From: Paraeggerthella sp964369725
GTDB lineage: Bacteria; Actinomycetota; Coriobacteriia; Coriobacteriales; Eggerthellaceae
Assembly (NCBI GenBank): GCA_964369725.1
Contig: CAYJGC010000044.1
Location: 1 to 14,383, forward strand
Direction of reading: 5' to 3'
DNA length: 14,383 bases
Part shown: one piece after another, positions 12,711 through 14,383 of the stretch
How the letters are laid out: each line of letters opens with the position of its first letter
How positions within the stretch are numbered: the stretch's first letter is position 1
Translations under genes and position numbers: made by a program
The notes under the pieces: model-generated
What the model was told of the DNA's origin: nothing
Databases searched by the model: none
The model's input: the letters and a program-made list of their open reading frames with translations, nothing else

Positions 12711-14383
12711 ATGCTAGAAATGGTTGACTTTGAACTAGAGCCACTTGAAAAAGAGGAATATAAGGCAAAGCGAGATGCTCTTATGGAGCGCTTGGTGGTG
12801 CTTCAGCAGCAGGCTCGTGCTAAAGAGGTTGGCTTAGTTGTCTTATTTGAGGGGTGGGATGGTGCTGGTAAGGGAAGTCGTATCTCGGATCTTATGTATA
12901 ACCTAGACGCGCGCTCTACCAGTGTCTATTTAACACCAAATCTTGACGTGGAGAAAGCTCAGTCATTTGCAGGCGCAAATCACGATGTCATTGATTATTA
13001 TCCTCCTATGCAGGAATTCTGGAAAGCGTTAGGTATGAAAGGAACTATGACCATCTATGACAAAGGATGGTATGCTTCAGCCGTTCAGCGCATGATGTAT
13101 ACGAGAAACAGTCTTGCATACTCCATTGAAAAAAAACGTGATAAAAAAGAGATAGCCGCTATTGAATATGCAATGGAACAAGCACGCATTAATCGACATG
13201 TTGACGTGTTGCGCAACGCGCTCACGGCGTCTGCAAGCTTTGAGAATCAACTGGTAGATGATGGCTATGTGGTAGTAAAGTTTTTTATTCATATTCGTGA
13301 GGCTGCGCAAAAAAAGCGCCTTACGCGACTGAGAGAAAATCCTGCTACAAGTTGGCGTGTGACCGACGAAAAAATGACGAGCATTAAAAAATACCATGAA
13401 GCGTATCAGCTTTTCGACACCTTGTTAGAAGGAAGTAATTTTAGTCATGCTCCCTGGACAATTCTTAATGGTGAAGATAAGCGCCGTACGAATTTGCAGA
13501 TTGCTCAAACGCTTGTGGACGCTCTTGAGGGTGCCCTCGAAATTGGTATTGATGATCAAGCTTTAGCAGCTGCTGCTAAAGCGCAAGCAAATTCAGCAGG
13601 AACGTTGAAAGAGGCTCCACTTTTTGGGCGCTCACCTGAAGAGGAAGAGCGCGTAAGCAAGCAGGCAGAGCAAGAGGCAACGGTGGCACGAGGACTTGCT
13701 CCCCGTCGTTCAAGATTTGCGCAAGTAAGCAATCCTCCCATTGTTGAAGAGATTGACCACAATTTTGTCTTAGATAGTGCTGAATATAAGGCGCAACTTA
13801 AAGAACAGCAACGCCGTTTGTATGAACTAGAAATGGAAATGTATCAAAAACGTATTCCGCTTATGTTGATGTATGAAGGCTGGGATGCGGCAGGTAAGGG
13901 CGGAAACATTAAGCGCGTTGCTCAGGCTTTAGATGCGCGCGCATATACTATTTTCCCTAGTCCCGCTCCTACTAAGCCAGAGCTTTTGCACCCTCATCTT
14001 TGGCGCTATTGGACACGCTTGCCCAAAGCAGGTCATGTGGGTATTTATGACCGCAGTTGGTATGGGCGGGTCTTGGTTGAGCGCGTTGAAGGTTTTGCCT
14101 CGCCAGAAAAGTGGGGTCGAGCCTACGATGAGATTAATGAATTTGAGCAGGAATTGGTACGCTGGGGTGCCATTTTGCTAAAATTCTGGGTAGATGTAAG
14201 TCCAGAAGAGCAGTTGCGCCGCTTCCACGACCGACAAAATGATCCGGCAAGACAGTGGAAGATAACAGATGAAGATTGGCGAAATCGCGACAAGTATCCT
14301 CAGTATAAAGCAGCTGTCGAGGACATGTTTCGCCTTACTTCCACGCCGTTTGCGCCTTGGATTGTTCTTGAGAGCGATGACAA
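12711..14383 (+). CDS. pap: Polyphosphate:AMP phosphotransferase, two PPK2 domains, 3' end missing
   Basis: Two-domain PPK2 enzymes (class II, PAP) use polyphosphate to phosphorylate AMP to ADP. The frame is open for 557 codons from ATG 12711 to the window edge; AAGGAAGG lies eight bases upstream of the ATG. The first PPK2 domain (about 20-280) has the P-loop EGWDGAGKGS with Lys54 and a modified Walker B, YDKGWYAS at 116-123. The second (from about 365) has the P-loop EGWDAAGKGG with Lys396, the canonical DRSWYGR at 447-453, and the lid segment with NDPARQWK and DEDWRNRDKYPQY. In characterised PAP the C-terminal domain is the catalytic one, and the motif quality here agrees. The domains are joined by a long Ala/Glu-rich linker of about 80 residues. 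The gene is divergent from ppx-ppk1. The stop codon and probably some tens of residues lie outside the window. Confidence 0.93.
   Translation, partial: MLEMVDFELEPLEKEEYKAKRDALMERLVVLQQQARAKEVGLVVLFEGWDGAGKGSRISDLMYNLDARSTSVYLTPNLDVEKAQSFAGANHDVIDYYPPMQEFWKALGMKGTMTIYDKGWYASAVQRMMYTRNSLAYSIEKKRDKKEIAAIEYAMEQARINRHVDVLRNALTASASFENQLVDDGYVVVKFFIHIREAAQKKRLTRLRENPATSWRVTDEKMTSIKKYHEAYQLFDTLLEGSNFSHAPWTILNGEDKRRTNLQIAQTLVDALEGALEIGIDDQALAAAAKAQANSAGTLKEAPLFGRSPEEEERVSKQAEQEATVARGLAPRRSRFAQVSNPPIVEEIDHNFVLDSAEYKAQLKEQQRRLYELEMEMYQKRIPLMLMYEGWDAAGKGGNIKRVAQALDARAYTIFPSPAPTKPELLHPHLWRYWTRLPKAGHVGIYDRSWYGRVLVERVEGFASPEKWGRAYDEINEFEQELVRWGAILLKFWVDVSPEEQLRRFHDRQNDPARQWKITDEDWRNRDKYPQYKAAVEDMFRLTSTPFAPWIVLESDD

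Noticed and set aside
13560..13582. 10-bp hairpin in the pap linker
   Set aside because: It arises from alternating Ala codons (GCA, GCT) in the Ala-rich linker and needs no further explanation.

Overview
The window looks like chromosomal DNA from an actinobacterium of the class Coriobacteriia, most likely the low-GC Atopobium/Lancefieldella/Fannyhessea side. This is inferred from the actinobacterial-type RpoB/RpoC sequences, the long acidic coiled-coil insert near the RpoC N-terminus, the moderate GC content and the gene set. No rRNA, tRNA, CRISPR array or transposase is visible.

Layout. Positions 1-6362 carry the 3' part of rpoB followed directly by full-length rpoC on the + strand. A stretch with three consecutive hairpins (6368-6458) separates them from a + strand pair: a hisE-like phosphoribosyl-ATP pyrophosphohydrolase gene and glmM. 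The glmM gene is interrupted by 100 Ns. The same 55-bp sequence flanks the Ns on both sides and removing one copy restores the reading frame, so the break looks like an unmerged assembly overlap. After a strong terminator (8557-8590) comes a small yoeB-type mRNA interferase gene with no adjacent full-length antitoxin. The rest of the window is a polyphosphate locus. ppx and ppk1 run on the - strand in the order ppx then ppk1. A two-domain PPK2-type polyphosphate:AMP phosphotransferase (pap) runs divergently on the + strand and leaves the window unfinished. The ppx-pap gap holds candidate promoters for both directions and a 7+7 bp dyad.

How the genes fit together. RpoB and RpoC form the catalytic core of RNA polymerase. 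GlmM makes glucosamine-1-phosphate for cell-wall precursors. Ppk1 makes polyphosphate from ATP, Ppx degrades it, and Pap would use it to turn AMP into ADP, so the last 5.4 kb encode making, breaking and spending polyphosphate.

The most striking observation is in RpoC. The beta' subunit continues about 200 residues past the usual actinobacterial end. That extension contains a 53-residue segment (residues 1323-1375) that aligns without gaps to the C-terminal domain of the RNA polymerase alpha subunit, keeping the equivalents of the DNA-contacting Arg265, Asn268, Gly296 and Lys298. An alpha-CTD-like module carried on beta' would give the polymerase an extra potential promoter- or activator-contacting domain.
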